Assembly: GCA_015680905.1 (NCBI GenBank)
Contig: CM027381.1
Coordinates: 1,317,501 to 1,381,500, forward strand
Direction: 5' to 3'
Length of the DNA: 64,000 nt
From: Coptis chinensis
Taxonomy: Eukaryota; Streptophyta; Magnoliopsida; Ranunculales; Ranunculaceae
The position numbers were made by a program, and so were the translations under genes. Shown piece by piece: positions 1-9,897 of the stretch. Every line of letters starts with the position of its first letter. Position 1 is the first letter of the stretch. The notes under the pieces were generated by a model. It was not told the DNA's origin and did not search any database. It was given only the letters and a program-made list of their open reading frames with translations.

Positions 1-15
1 GAACTAGATACCGAA

Positions 16-1580
16 ATGATAACTGAAGATCCTACCCCTATAGAGGTACCAGTTAAACCACAACCTAAGAAACAGAAAGCCAAGGTTAAATATCCTGTTG
101 ATCCATATGATAAATATAGAGAGAAACCACCATTTTCTCAGAGATTAGGTATGTTAAACAAAGATACAAATTTTGACGAGATTAGGGAAGTTTTTAAAAA
201 TCTAACGATATGATAAACTTACCTTTTCTTGAAGCAATTAAAAAGTTACCTCACCATGCTAAGTTTTTCAAATAGTTGTGCACTACTAGGCGTAAGACAG
301 AGATTCCTAAAGACGCCTTTTTAATATAATAGTTTCCAACTTTAACGAAACACAATGGAATCGTTATGTACAAGGACCCTGGTCGTCCTACTGTAGAATG
401 CACCTTAGGGGATACTCACACGACCACTGCTTTATTAGACCTGGGGGGGAGTGTTAACTTACTCACTTATTATTTATATAAACAAATAGGTATACAGGAG
501 ATGCAACCTACAATAATGACGTTGCAATTAGCTGATAGGTCTATCAAGCATCCTAAGGGTGTGATTGAAAACGTGCTTGTTAAGGTTCAGGATTTCTACT
601 ATCCTGCTGATTTTGTTATCCTTGATACAGAAGTCGCTAACGACCCTATTCCGATCATTTTAGGGCGTCCTTTCTTGGCTACTGCCAACGCACTCATAAA
701 CTGCCGTGACGGTTCGATGTCCTTGTCTTTTGGCCATCTTTCTGTTGAGGTAAATGTTTTTAAAATGAGGAAACAGTTTCTTGACACGAATATCGATGGA
801 GAGGTTAGCATGGTCAAGAGCTTAGCTCATGATTATTTAAAAACCACGTTTTCGGATGATCAGATGAACAAATTCCTTTCCTTTGGAAGTTCCAACTTCG
901 ACGAGAACTCCCTAGAAGTCGAGGAAGATTTCCTTCGTCTATTTTGCAATTCTTCCTTGCCACCTCGCGAGTCCTACCTTGCCAACATTCCTTCATCCCT
1001 TGACACTATGACGAAAGATGAATTTTTCACCCTCTATCCCAGTGATTCTTTTGACCCACCTATCGAGAAATGTCTTGCATATCTCAAGGCCTCTAATGAT
1101 CTAGACCTGAGAGCTCTAGTTGACACTCATTCATCTTCCATCACCAATTTTCCCCACCTTCCACCTTTTCAAAGAAACCTGGAGTTTACGCTTGACCCTC
1201 TTGCTTCTTCTGTGCTTAATGATTTTCTAAATCCTCTTAATACAAAAATAATTCCCAAGGGAAAGGCACTTGACAACTTCATTTTCAGAATTGAGACAGT
1301 TCCCATCTACACCATGAATGAGTTTTGTGCTAAACCCACATTCTCATTTTTTCCATTCCTTACTTCTAAAACTTATCCATATCTAACATATCTTCCACAA
1401 ACATCCATTTTCTAACGATCATTCACTTGGACACCCTCTCGTTCAAAGATGAAGAAGAAGGTGCATGCTCGGTTACGTTCTAGATCTATCAGACTTCACT
1501 TTCATTTCAATAAGTTGCGTCGTAGAAAATCTTGATGCTTGATTCTGTTTGGGGGTGCATTCCATGTTATTTATTTATAG
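16..1580 (+). pseudogene. gag C-terminus and aspartic protease remnant of element A
   Basis: Two main open blocks (16-213 and 366-1415) match the gag-pro of copy B residue for residue over long stretches. The protease active site reads LLDLGGSVNLL (about 424-456), the D-L-G-A/G form typical of Athila proteases, followed downstream by the conserved ILGRPFLA flap region (about 655-680). Damage: a 5-base insertion near 208-213 relative to B shifts the frame; an in-frame TAG follows near 271; TAA-TAG occurs near 325; and a TAA near 1413 cuts off a basic tail (about 1416-1534, many Arg/Lys) that B keeps. The protein would have processed Gag inside virus-like particles. Not functional as it stands. 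Confidence 0.82.
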
Positions 1581-1624
1581 AAAGACCCACAACTCTTTAG
1601 GTTGTTGATATATGGAAAACTGCA

Positions 1625-1626
<2 letters not shown>

Positions 1627-1670
<44 letters not shown>
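1627..1670. repeat. (AT)n microsatellite
   Basis: Uninterrupted AT dinucleotide run of about 44 bases just downstream of the gag-pro remnant of element A. The matching place in copy B (about 42100-42120) has only a short TATGTATATAATATA stretch, so the run expanded in A. Confidence 0.95.
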
Positions 1671-1672
<2 letters not shown>

Positions 1673-3405
1673 AGTTATTTGTTAAAGTCTCGAGTATCTG
1701 ACTATAAACGACTCATTTTGTTGTTTGGTGTACTTCCTTATAATTCCATATATTAGTAAGTGCACCATTCAAGTAATCGGGCCCTCCCTATGGAGTATGT
1801 GGCTATAAGTATTGGATCATAAGTCTACGTTTAACATAATTCACGTTTTCCACTATTGCATGTTTTCTCGGTTTTTGAGTCATGTTCTTCTATGGTGTGA
1901 ATTATGTCTTTATTGTTTTTCATTTTTCTTATATTAAATCTTATTCATAAAAAGTAAAAAAAAAAAATCAAAACCATAAAAATAGTAATCTAGAAAGTCT
2001 CGGGAATCTGACTTTAAAATACCCACGTTATAACAAATTTTCAAACTTTGTTGCCAAAAATTTGTTTGGGGGTGGGGTTTTGGATTTTCGTCCTTGTTTG
2101 TTCAACTTTCTATTTTTGCTACTTATGCCGTTTAATCGTAATTTGATTTGGAGTTGACATTATCTATGAATTTAGATTTCATTCGTTCACATAACTTACG
2201 TCATGCACGTATTTTGAGGCATTTTCTATCTTCTTATATGTCACCCACAGTTGGAATAGAGTGTTTTATGGATCATTGGATTATAAATTCTCTCCTGATC
2301 GTTTCCATATCTCATTCGCAAAAATTGGACCGGTAACAAAGCGGAAATTTTAGTTTGAAGTTGCGCAAAAAATCGAAAATTTTCGAAAATCAAATTGGGC
2401 TTGGGCCCAATACCGCACGAGCGTCCCCTTCCTCCAAAAACAAAACAGTCACGAGTTCCTTCTCACTTCCGCCATTACCAAAGCTTCCAAACAATAAAAA
2501 AAAAAAAAAAAAAAAAACCACTGCTGCACCTTCTTCTCCCCTTCTCTGCCGCACCACTAGTGCTGCACCACCCACCGCCTCTCTCTCCCCGACCCTCCAC
2601 TAGCACCTTCTCTAAAAAACCCATACCCATTCCCATTAATCCACCAGCACAGGAAAAAATTCCATCCACCGCCTCTCTCCCCGCACCTTCTCTCTCCCTG
2701 AACCTCCACCAGCACCCTTAAAAACCTATCCCTTCTTCTCCCTTACACCTGCGTCACCACCGGAACTAGGAACCAAAAACAGATCTGCCTCTGCACCACT
2801 TGCACAGCACCACCACCGTCCACCACCTACTGCCACCACCATCTTCAAATGCATTCCTCACATTGCCCAACACCCCACTGCCCACTGCCACCATAATCCA
2901 ACACCATCTCGTCCACCACACAGCACCACCACTACACCACCACCATCCTTTATATTTTCCCCAATCCCACCACTGCCATTTTCTTCACCGATGTTCACCG
3001 TACCTTTGGCACACCACCATCTCTAATTCCCTAATCTATTCTCACATCCCACCACCGCCATCTCTTACCTTCGTCTCCACCGCTGTAAAACTCACACCCG
3101 CACTCTCCACCATGACGCCCAACCACTACCTCCCGTAACTGATTTGGGTTAGTTTGGGGGTAGGGAATGACTTGTATTAGGTTTGTTAGGTTTGGTGAAC
3201 TCATTTGTTTGGTTTTTGTGGCTGTCGGAGATAAAAAATTTTGGGTTGGTACCTTGTTTTGCCGGAAGGGTTTTGGTTTAGGTTTTGTTTATTGGTTGGA
3301 TGAGGTTTGGGGTTTGTAGTTTTGCCGACAGGATTTGGGATTTGCTTATGTTGGGTTTTGTGTGATTGGATTTGGGTTTTGCTGACTTATCGATAGGATT
3401 GGGAT
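1671..3405 (+). other. Noncoding stretch between gag-pro and the reverse transcriptase frame
   Basis: The first part (to about 2098) is element A sequence shared with B, including two copies of an AAAGTCTCG-(AG)-(GT)ATCTGACT motif (near 1685 and 1996) and a G tract at 2064-2077. From about 2098 it departs from B. About 2400-3130 is strongly CT/CA-rich with a 22-A run near 2498-2516; short reading frames here are compositional. About 3130-3400 is GT-rich. An 8-base match, ACGCCCAA, at about 3115-3122 and again at about 6736-6743 could be the target duplication of the non-LTR element; weak. Confidence 0.5.
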
Positions 3406-6400
3406 ATGAGAAAGAAGAATGTTGTTTCTTCTGGTTCTATTGCCCTGCCTCTTAAGAAACGTGTTCATTACCCTTTTCGAGATCGTCATGGATGCACTAA
3501 TGGGGTAATCCGGAATGGTTTTACTATTCCCTACTTTCTCACGCATTTTGATAAACAACACGTAAGTTGTCAGTTGAGTATTGATAGGGTACGGGACGAA
3601 CTTAAGGGTGATTGTGATCTGTATTTGTCATTGGAGAATTCTTTAAAGTCTATAGACAAATGGATGTGTGGTCGTTGTCTTGGTATCCACGCACTTGGTA
3701 TACCGTGTCGTCATCTAGATGTTACCATACCACCACATGTTTTGATGGAGAATGGGGAATCCCCATGTTTCATTGTGGGCATACCACAGCCGCCTCCTAA
3801 GCCCGGCACTATAGATCTTGCATCCACGACACAGAGGGGTGGTGGTGATACCCCTGATCCACTTGTTGTTCCTTCTTCTCTTAATAAGAAATTACTGGAT
3901 GATGCATTTCATATACCTTTCCGAACTGTGAAAAGTATACCACGTGCTTGTCGATTGGCTTTTTTTGGTGCACTGAAATCGGCTCTCTGGGATATTACAA
4001 CTAATCCTAGTTCAGTTATGCCTTGGGTTCGTCTCCTCCTTTTGCCATGTTGCACTCTGCAAGTTTTTTGACCACAGAATCGTCAGGAACGTCGTTCTAG
4101 CACTAGGAAAAACTTTTAGCAAAAATAGATTCTCCATGCTTTGACGACATGGAATGAGCCTGGCGGGATGTTTCGTCTTTTAGAGTCTGTCATAGAGCCT
4201 CCTTCATTCCAACCAACCAGGAAATCTGCCTCCACTCAGAATGTACGTCGATGCCTACAGAAAGTTGTTGATGGACATTTTGTTGTAGTTGTTAAAGTGT
4301 TATCATCATCAGGAGTTGCCTCCAATACTGCGGAGACTATATGTGCATTAGAGGAGAAGCACCCAATGCGACAACCACCTGAAAGACCGACTGTTCCTTT
4401 TGCTGAACCCCCTTTAGTGGTAGAGAGAGACGTCCTATTGTCATGTATTAGGTCATTTCCAAAAGGTACTTCTTGTGGTCATGATGGTTTTTGAGCTCAG
4501 CATTTGTTGGATGCCATGAGTGGTGCTGTAGCAGCTATATCGTCTGATTTGCTAGATGCATTGACCCCTGTGGTGAATCTTTGGTTATAGGGACGATGTC
4601 CACAGCCGTTAGCGGAATTCATTACGAGTGCTCCGCTTACTCCACTTCTCAAGCCGGATAATAGTATTCGTCCTATAGCCATGGGGATGGTTTGGCATCG
4701 GCTGGTCTCCAAGATTGCAATGAGAGGAGTTTCCCAAGATGTGGTAGGATACTTATAAGATTTTCAATATGGGGTTGGTGTTTCTGGTAGAGCAGAAGCG
4801 ATTTTGCATGTTATCAACCGCATAGTGTATGCTAACAGTGACAGCACCTCTCTTTTGATGCTGCTTGTAGATTTTCAGAATGCTTTTAACATGGTTAATC
4901 GGACTACCATGTTGAGAGAGGTTCGTATCCGTTGCCCAACTATTGCCACTTGGGTTGAGTACTTGTATTGTCAACCTGCGAGGTTATATATGGGGGATGG
5001 CTACATATGGTCGACTACTGGGGTCCAGCAATGCGACCCTTTAGGTCCCCTTCTTTTTGCACTGGTGTTGCATCCCCTGATTCTGCGGATCCAATCCAGT
5101 TGTCAGTTGATACTACAGGCTTGGTATCTAGATGATGGGACTCTGATCGGAGATACAGAACAGGTGGCGACAGCTTTAGGTATGATTCAGGAAGAAGGAC
5201 CTTCTTACGGGCTGGTTCTTAATGTGGCTAAAACTGAGATATTTTGGCCATCACTAGATCCACGACGCTCCACTCCTGGTCTCTTTCCTTCAGATTTATC
5301 CCGTCCTCAGTAGGGAGTCAGACTGTTTGGAGGTGTGGTCAGCACTGATTCATCCTTTGTCATGGGCCTTGCTCGCAAGCGTGTTGAAAAGGTTGTGACT
5401 TTGATGGACCGTTTAGCTATATTGGAAGATCCACAGTGTGAGTTAGCTCTCTTACGTGCTTGTGCTGGGCTCTCTAAGTTGGTCTTTGTGATTCGCACTT
5501 GTCCACCATCCCTTTTTAGAGAGGCAGCCAAGACTTTTGATTGGCATCTCCGCAGTGCTCTCCAGGGTATTGTGATTTCTGATGGTCCTAACTTTGGTGA
5601 TTTGCAGTGGCGTTTATCAACACTCCTAGTACGTCTTGGTGGGTTAGGTATGTATTGTGATACTGATGTCTCTACTTTTGCTTTTGTGGCCTCTCGTTGT
5701 CAGACTTCTGAGCTTCAGAACCACATTCTTAGGAGTTGTGGGGCAGTGCCTTTAGATGAGATTCTTGATGTTGCTAGCAGTGCATTGAGTATGTGTCTGC
5801 CCGATTTTGACCTCAGTTCTATGGCTGTGAATGCTACCGTCCCCTCAAAACCACAAAAAGTTTTGGCGGAAGCGTTCTACGGTAAGATTGTTGCTGGTCT
5901 TGAGAGGGAGTTTGTGTTATCTGCTCATCAGAAAGCAGTCATTAGATGATTGCAGTCCGAACACGCAAAGGATTTTCTACTTGTTATTCTAGTGGAGGGA
6001 CTTGGACAGCGTATGTCGCCGATGGAGTATCGTTCTATTCTCTAGTACCGTCTCATGATTCCTTTGTACTCTGATGGTGGTCTATGCCCTGTTTGCAAAA
6101 AGAGTAGACTAGATGCTTTCAGGGACCATGCAGCACATTGTAGACATTTTCCAGGTTTCAAATACCGACATGATCATGTCAGAGATATTTTATGTGATGC
6201 ATTCTGTAGGGCTGGGGTACAAGTGAAAAAGGAGACTCCCGTTAATTTTCTCACTGATCCGAATGAAGGAAGATCTACACTTCGACCTGCAGATGTATTG
6301 ATCTACAGTTGGTCTGAGGGGAGACATGCATGTGTTGATGTAACTGGAGCCTCTCCGTTGGTAGGGCTTGGAAATGGAGTCTTTAAGGTGGGAGAAGCAG

Positions 6401-6654
6401 CTAAGAGAGCAGCGGCAGGGAAGATGGAGAAGCATGAGGAAGCTTGCACGGCTAACCAGCATTGTTTCATTCCGTTTAGTTTTGACACTTTCGGTTTCTT
6501 GGAACAACAGTCGGTTGAGCTTCTCAAAAGACTTGAAAGGTTATGGACCCGATAGCGTTATGACAAATTTGGTTCTAACGAGTTTGTTTTTAGAAGAATA
6601 GGATTTGCTATTCATAAAGGACTTGCAGCACAGCTTGTTGCACGATTGTCCTAA
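3406..6654 (+). pseudogene. Non-LTR-type reverse transcriptase with C-terminal zinc finger and nuclease-like region
   Basis: One frame of 1082 codons from ATG 3406 to TAA 6652-6654. It is broken by ten stops (4069, 4117, 4126, 4492, 4588, 4756, 5311, 5947, 6043, 6553) but by no frameshift. Reverse transcriptase motifs are clear: motif A LLVDFQNAFNMVNR (about 4863), motif B GVQQCDPLGPLLFAL (about 5020; Cys replaces the usual Gly of QGDP), and the catalytic YLDD box WYLDDGTLIG (about 5122). The C-terminal part has CPVCKK...H...H/C (about 6088-6150) followed by RPADVLIYSW and HACVDVTG (about 6280-6350), arranged like the zinc finger plus PD-(D/E)xK restriction-like endonuclease of R2-type elements. 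The N-terminus has Cys/His pairs (about 3660-3720). The family occurs in many plant annotations as reverse transcriptase or auxilin-like; the nuclease assignment is my inference. Confidence 0.8.
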
Positions 6655-6681
6655 TTATTTATAAAAATCCTTATCAGTATC

Positions 6682-6735
6682 AATAAAATTTTCACTTAAA
6701 AATTAAAAAAAAAAAATATATATATATATATATAA
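6682..6735 (+). other. Poly(A) signal, A-run and (TA) tail of the non-LTR element
   Basis: AATAAA at 6682-6687, 28 bases after the stop of the reverse transcriptase frame, followed by a 12-A run and a (TA)n stretch. This is what the 3' end of a retrotransposed, polyadenylated non-LTR copy looks like, and it marks the 3' limit of that insertion. Confidence 0.65.
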
Positions 6736-6942
6736 CACGCCCAAAAATTCAAACCCACTCCAAATCTTCTCCACAACCTCTCCCACACCGTTTCCATCCT
6801 TTCCCATCACCAAAACTTAACAAAATTTCAAAAATTTAATCCACCACCACCACAACTACACCACCTCCCATTGTTTTAAGTGAGTTTGGTTTCAAACTCT
6901 TTCCCTACCTTATTCAAACCCCCAAATCGTTGACAACCGTCA

Positions 6943-8062
6943 ATGGCTCAAAGACGACGAATTTTGCTGGAACAAGCTTTTACTACTGCTCGCTTTATGC
7001 CATTTTTTCGTGACGAGATGATTAGGAGGAATTGGAATAGGTTGTGGTACTCGACAGATGATTTCTACCACTCCAATTTGGTCAAACAATTCTATAAGAA
7101 TAGCGAGTTGGATGGTCAGCAAATTTTCATGAAGGTGGCTGGGACTAGGAGGGAATTATCAAGAGAGAAGTTGGCTAAGATTTTAGGCATTTTGCTTGAA
7201 CGCCACCTCGAAGCCACTGTGCAGGAATTCCAGTATACTGGAGTTCCTGCATTGATGAAAGACACTGTCATGGAGGGTCAATACAATTCGAATTCCCATT
7301 GTGCTCGACAGTCATCTCTGCGAACCAACCAACTGGCTGTAGCTCAGTGGATTGGTAAGAACATCATTGGGAAGGAGAAAGTTAGCGACATCGGTTTGAC
7401 ATGTCTGCACGTTCTGTGGATATTGCAAGAGAAGAGGTATGAATTTTGTATCCTCGAGTTTTTGATAAATATGATTAGAGGAGTTGGGAAGAGTATTGCA
7501 CCATTTCCTGCTTTAATTACGAAGCTAATGTTGTCTTGGGAGGGGGGAACAAAGAACTGAGAGGACTATGTTGAAATTGCATTCAAATGAAATTATTTAT
7601 ATGGAGTGTATCCAAAAGACTTGGAAGTTGCCAGAGGATAGGGTGGTTGATTCGGATGAGGAAATGGAGGATATGACATGTTTGGATGAAGACGCCTTGG
7701 AGTGGTGTACGTCTGATTTAGAACCCATGTCAGTGCTACAGAGTGGCTTGCGTTGCGTTTATGGTATTTGTGAAGATATACGAGATAGGCAAATTATATT
7801 TTGAAATAAACAAAAGGCCCTTCAGGCGAGTTTTGAAGTGCTCGACAAGAGCCAGGCGGATCTCCATTATAACATGGAGACAGTCCTCCAACGTCAGGTT
7901 CCACATTATACAGAGATGAAGGCCAAGATAGAAGCACAGCGCAAGTTCAGAGAAGATATGCTTGAACGCTTCCCCCACGGGGGTTCTTATGAGGAGGAGG
8001 CGTCTGTGAGGCATGAGCGTCGTCGCCAAAGGACGGATGGCTCAGGCCCATCGGAAGCTTAG
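6943..8062 (+). pseudogene. Plant-transposon-domain ORF inside element A
   Basis: An open block 6943-7560 (205 aa, ATG start) and a second block 7568-8062, in a different frame and with an internal TGA at 7802, together look like one broken gene. The first block has the FRDEMIRRNWNRLWY...LVKQFYKNSELDGQQIF...VAGTRRELSREKLAKIL pattern of the putative plant transposon protein domain, a domain of unknown biochemical role common in Athila-like derivatives. The second block is acidic (SDEEMEDM, DEDALEW) and ends in a predicted helical, basic-acidic tail. It is related in layout to ORF2 at 8983-9897 but is not a close copy. B has no counterpart here. Confidence 0.55.
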
Positions 8063-8705
8063 GGCCCATCCTCATCTCATGCTCCATCCTCTACCAGCAG
8101 CGCGTGGTTTAGGGATATTATGAGTTGATGTTGTTTTTTATTTGTTTTTATTAGTTCGGATGTTAATTTTTGAATTCCGTAGTTAAATTTGAATTCGGTA
8201 GTTAATTGTATTTGAATTGGACTTTTTATTTTAATCTGGTTCTTTTCAAATTGTGTGTTGATTTTATTGTTAATCCCACCTTTCCGAATTGTTTTGGGGT
8301 GATATTATTTATTCTAGCATGATTTTTATATGATCATCAATTTTAGTAGGTGTTTTGGAGTGATTGTTGGGAATATTGCCGATATTAGCAGGATATAAGT
8401 AGATATGGTGGTAGGATGAAATCTAAAAGAGTTTAGAAGTTACTATTCTAAATTCAATCTAAAAGATATTAGGTTTGTTTTAGAATCAAGAATATGGGTT
8501 GTTTCCGTTTTCGATTTCGGAAATATTTTGTTTCCGGCAATTGCCTTAAAACTTTTTGGCAACTTGCCGATTCGTTTTGGAAGCTCACAACCTATATAAA
8601 CCTCCTTCATTCTACACTCACAACCCACACTACATCTCACTTTCATCTCTCACCTTTCACTCCCAAGTTTCCCTTTTTTCTTCTTCACTTTAGCACTTCA
8701 GCTGC
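8063..8705 (+). other. Noncoding spacer of element A, homologous to B
   Basis: From about 8118 the sequence again matches B (41390-41960 on the - strand), which marks the right edge of the A-specific 6-kb segment. It holds a TTTTGGGGTGATATT tract near 8291-8305, matched in B by a full GGGGG tract, and a TATATAAA-like stretch at about 8592-8600, just ahead of the GC-rich leader array. No gene seen. Confidence 0.55.
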
Positions 8706-8902
8706 ACGGAGCGCGCCTGCACCTCAGTTGAGCGCCACCTGCGCTTGCCCACCTGGAACTCGAAAATTCACCTGAACGCGACCCACGTCCATCCCAGGCA
8801 AAAAGTGAGCGCACCCTACGCCTAAGTGCCTGTCACTCAACTTAGACTAGAGCGCACCCCGCGCCCTACCCAAGCATAGTTTGAGCGCCCCCTGCGCTCT
8901 GA
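8706..8902 (+). promoter_or_regulatory. GC-rich leader array of GAGCGC boxes upstream of ORF2 (A)
   Basis: About six imperfect boxes of the type GAGCGC-n(3-5)-(C/T)GCGCC lie between about 8708 and 8902 in otherwise AT-rich sequence, for example GGAGCGCGCCTGCACC, TGAGCGCACCCTACGCC and AGAGCGCACCCCGCGCCC. A shared phrase CCTGGAACTCGA sits among them at about 8752. The array ends about 80 bases before the ORF2 ATG. The same kind of array lies upstream of ORF2 and again upstream of gag in copy B. The function is unknown; candidates are an internal promoter, a packaging signal or a translation leader. Confidence 0.6.
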
Positions 8903-8982
8903 CATCCGTAGGCACGAAAAATTCCAATTTTTTGTGGGTTGTTCCAGGATCGTTTGCAGTTGTTCTAGAGAGTAGTTTTGTG

Positions 8983-9897
8983 ATGACATCTCCTATAGTG
9001 ATACCAGAGCAGTCTTTCGAAGACTTGTTGGGAAGCGAGACTTATACAGGTTGGTTCCGCGATAGGATCTTGCAGTTAGGATGGAGGAATCTACTGGTAA
9101 GTGATGATGACTCGTATTCACCTCAGCTTACTGCATATTTTTACAATAATGTTGGTTTCCATTGTAACCAGGATGGAGAACAAGAATTCTCCGTTGTAGT
9201 TGATGACACGCCACTAGAATTCAATAAGTATTTGGTAATGTTAGTTTTGGGATTACCAATACCTGATCCTATTCACACATGGGGATATATAACCGATAAT
9301 AGATACCTCTATGACTATAGATATTTCCATAAGTATTATGGGGGAGGGGTGTTTCGTGTAATGGACCAAGGGTGGTATAGCATAGCCCTTGGTAGCCTGT
9401 CCCTGAATGTAGGCACCACCATGTTATTCATCCTGATAAATATTTTAGGAGAGTGGCAGTTTACTTTTGCAAATAGTACCGCTGGTGACATTTTCCTTGC
9501 TTTAGCTGAGGGACGTCGCCGATATGACATTCCCCGAGTATTAGTGGCTAGTCTTAAGAGAGCCCAAAGCATGAGGCATAAGTATCTTCTTATGCCTATT
9601 TTGGTTTGCCACATCATGCGTGGTTGTTTACCTATATTCTGTACCCAGTTTACGGATTGGATAAGGGTTGAAGTCATGAGACCCACCAATTGGGTGGTTC
9701 ATTCATTACGAGTTATGACTTGGCCAGGATGGCAGGTGCAGCCGCATTTGGTTGCCCCTTACATCCTATCAGACATAGTAACACTCGACAGGTTAGCACA
9801 AGTTGATGACACACGGCGACGTGCTTGGCAAGTTATCATGGCATGGCAGGACGCGAAGGAACCTCATCTCTTTGAAGATGAGGAGGATGATGCTTAA
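8983..9897 (+). CDS. ORF2 of element A, plant-transposon-domain protein
   Basis: ATG 8983 to TAA 9897, 304 residues, uninterrupted. I chose this ATG because copy B has the same ATGACATCTCCT start; the frame is open further upstream only through the GC-rich leader, without an ATG. The N-terminal half has WFRDRILQLGWRNLL, SPQLTAYFYNNV and VDDTPLEFNKYLVMLVLGLP, the pattern of the putative plant transposon protein domain. Conserved blocks follow: RAQSMRHKYLLMPIL, RVMTWPGWQVQPHLVAPY and a C-terminal acidic tail FEDEEDDA. In Athila elements this position is occupied by the env-like ORF, but I see no signal peptide or clear membrane span, so I do not call it envelope. Its role is unknown. Confidence 0.65.
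   Translation: MTSPIVIPEQSFEDLLGSETYTGWFRDRILQLGWRNLLVSDDDSYSPQLTAYFYNNVGFHCNQDGEQEFSVVVDDTPLEFNKYLVMLVLGLPIPDPIHTWGYITDNRYLYDYRYFHKYYGGGVFRVMDQGWYSIALGSLSLNVGTTMLFILINILGEWQFTFANSTAGDIFLALAEGRRRYDIPRVLVASLKRAQSMRHKYLLMPILVCHIMRGCLPIFCTQFTDWIRVEVMRPTNWVVHSLRVMTWPGWQVQPHLVAPYILSDIVTLDRLAQVDDTRRRAWQVIMAWQDAKEPHLFEDEEDDA

Noticed and set aside
599..996. Two frames on the - strand opposite gag-pro of A
   Set aside because: Shadows of the protease-coding strand, which is supported by copy B.
2355..3138. Pro/Ser/His-rich frames on both strands
   Set aside because: Arise from CT/CA-rich sequence and an A run; no similarity and no plausible protein composition.
8983..9897. ORF2 as an envelope-like glycoprotein
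   Set aside because: Position fits the Athila env-like ORF, but there is no signal peptide, clear membrane anchor or glycosylation-rich ectodomain pattern; the plant-transposon domain fits better.
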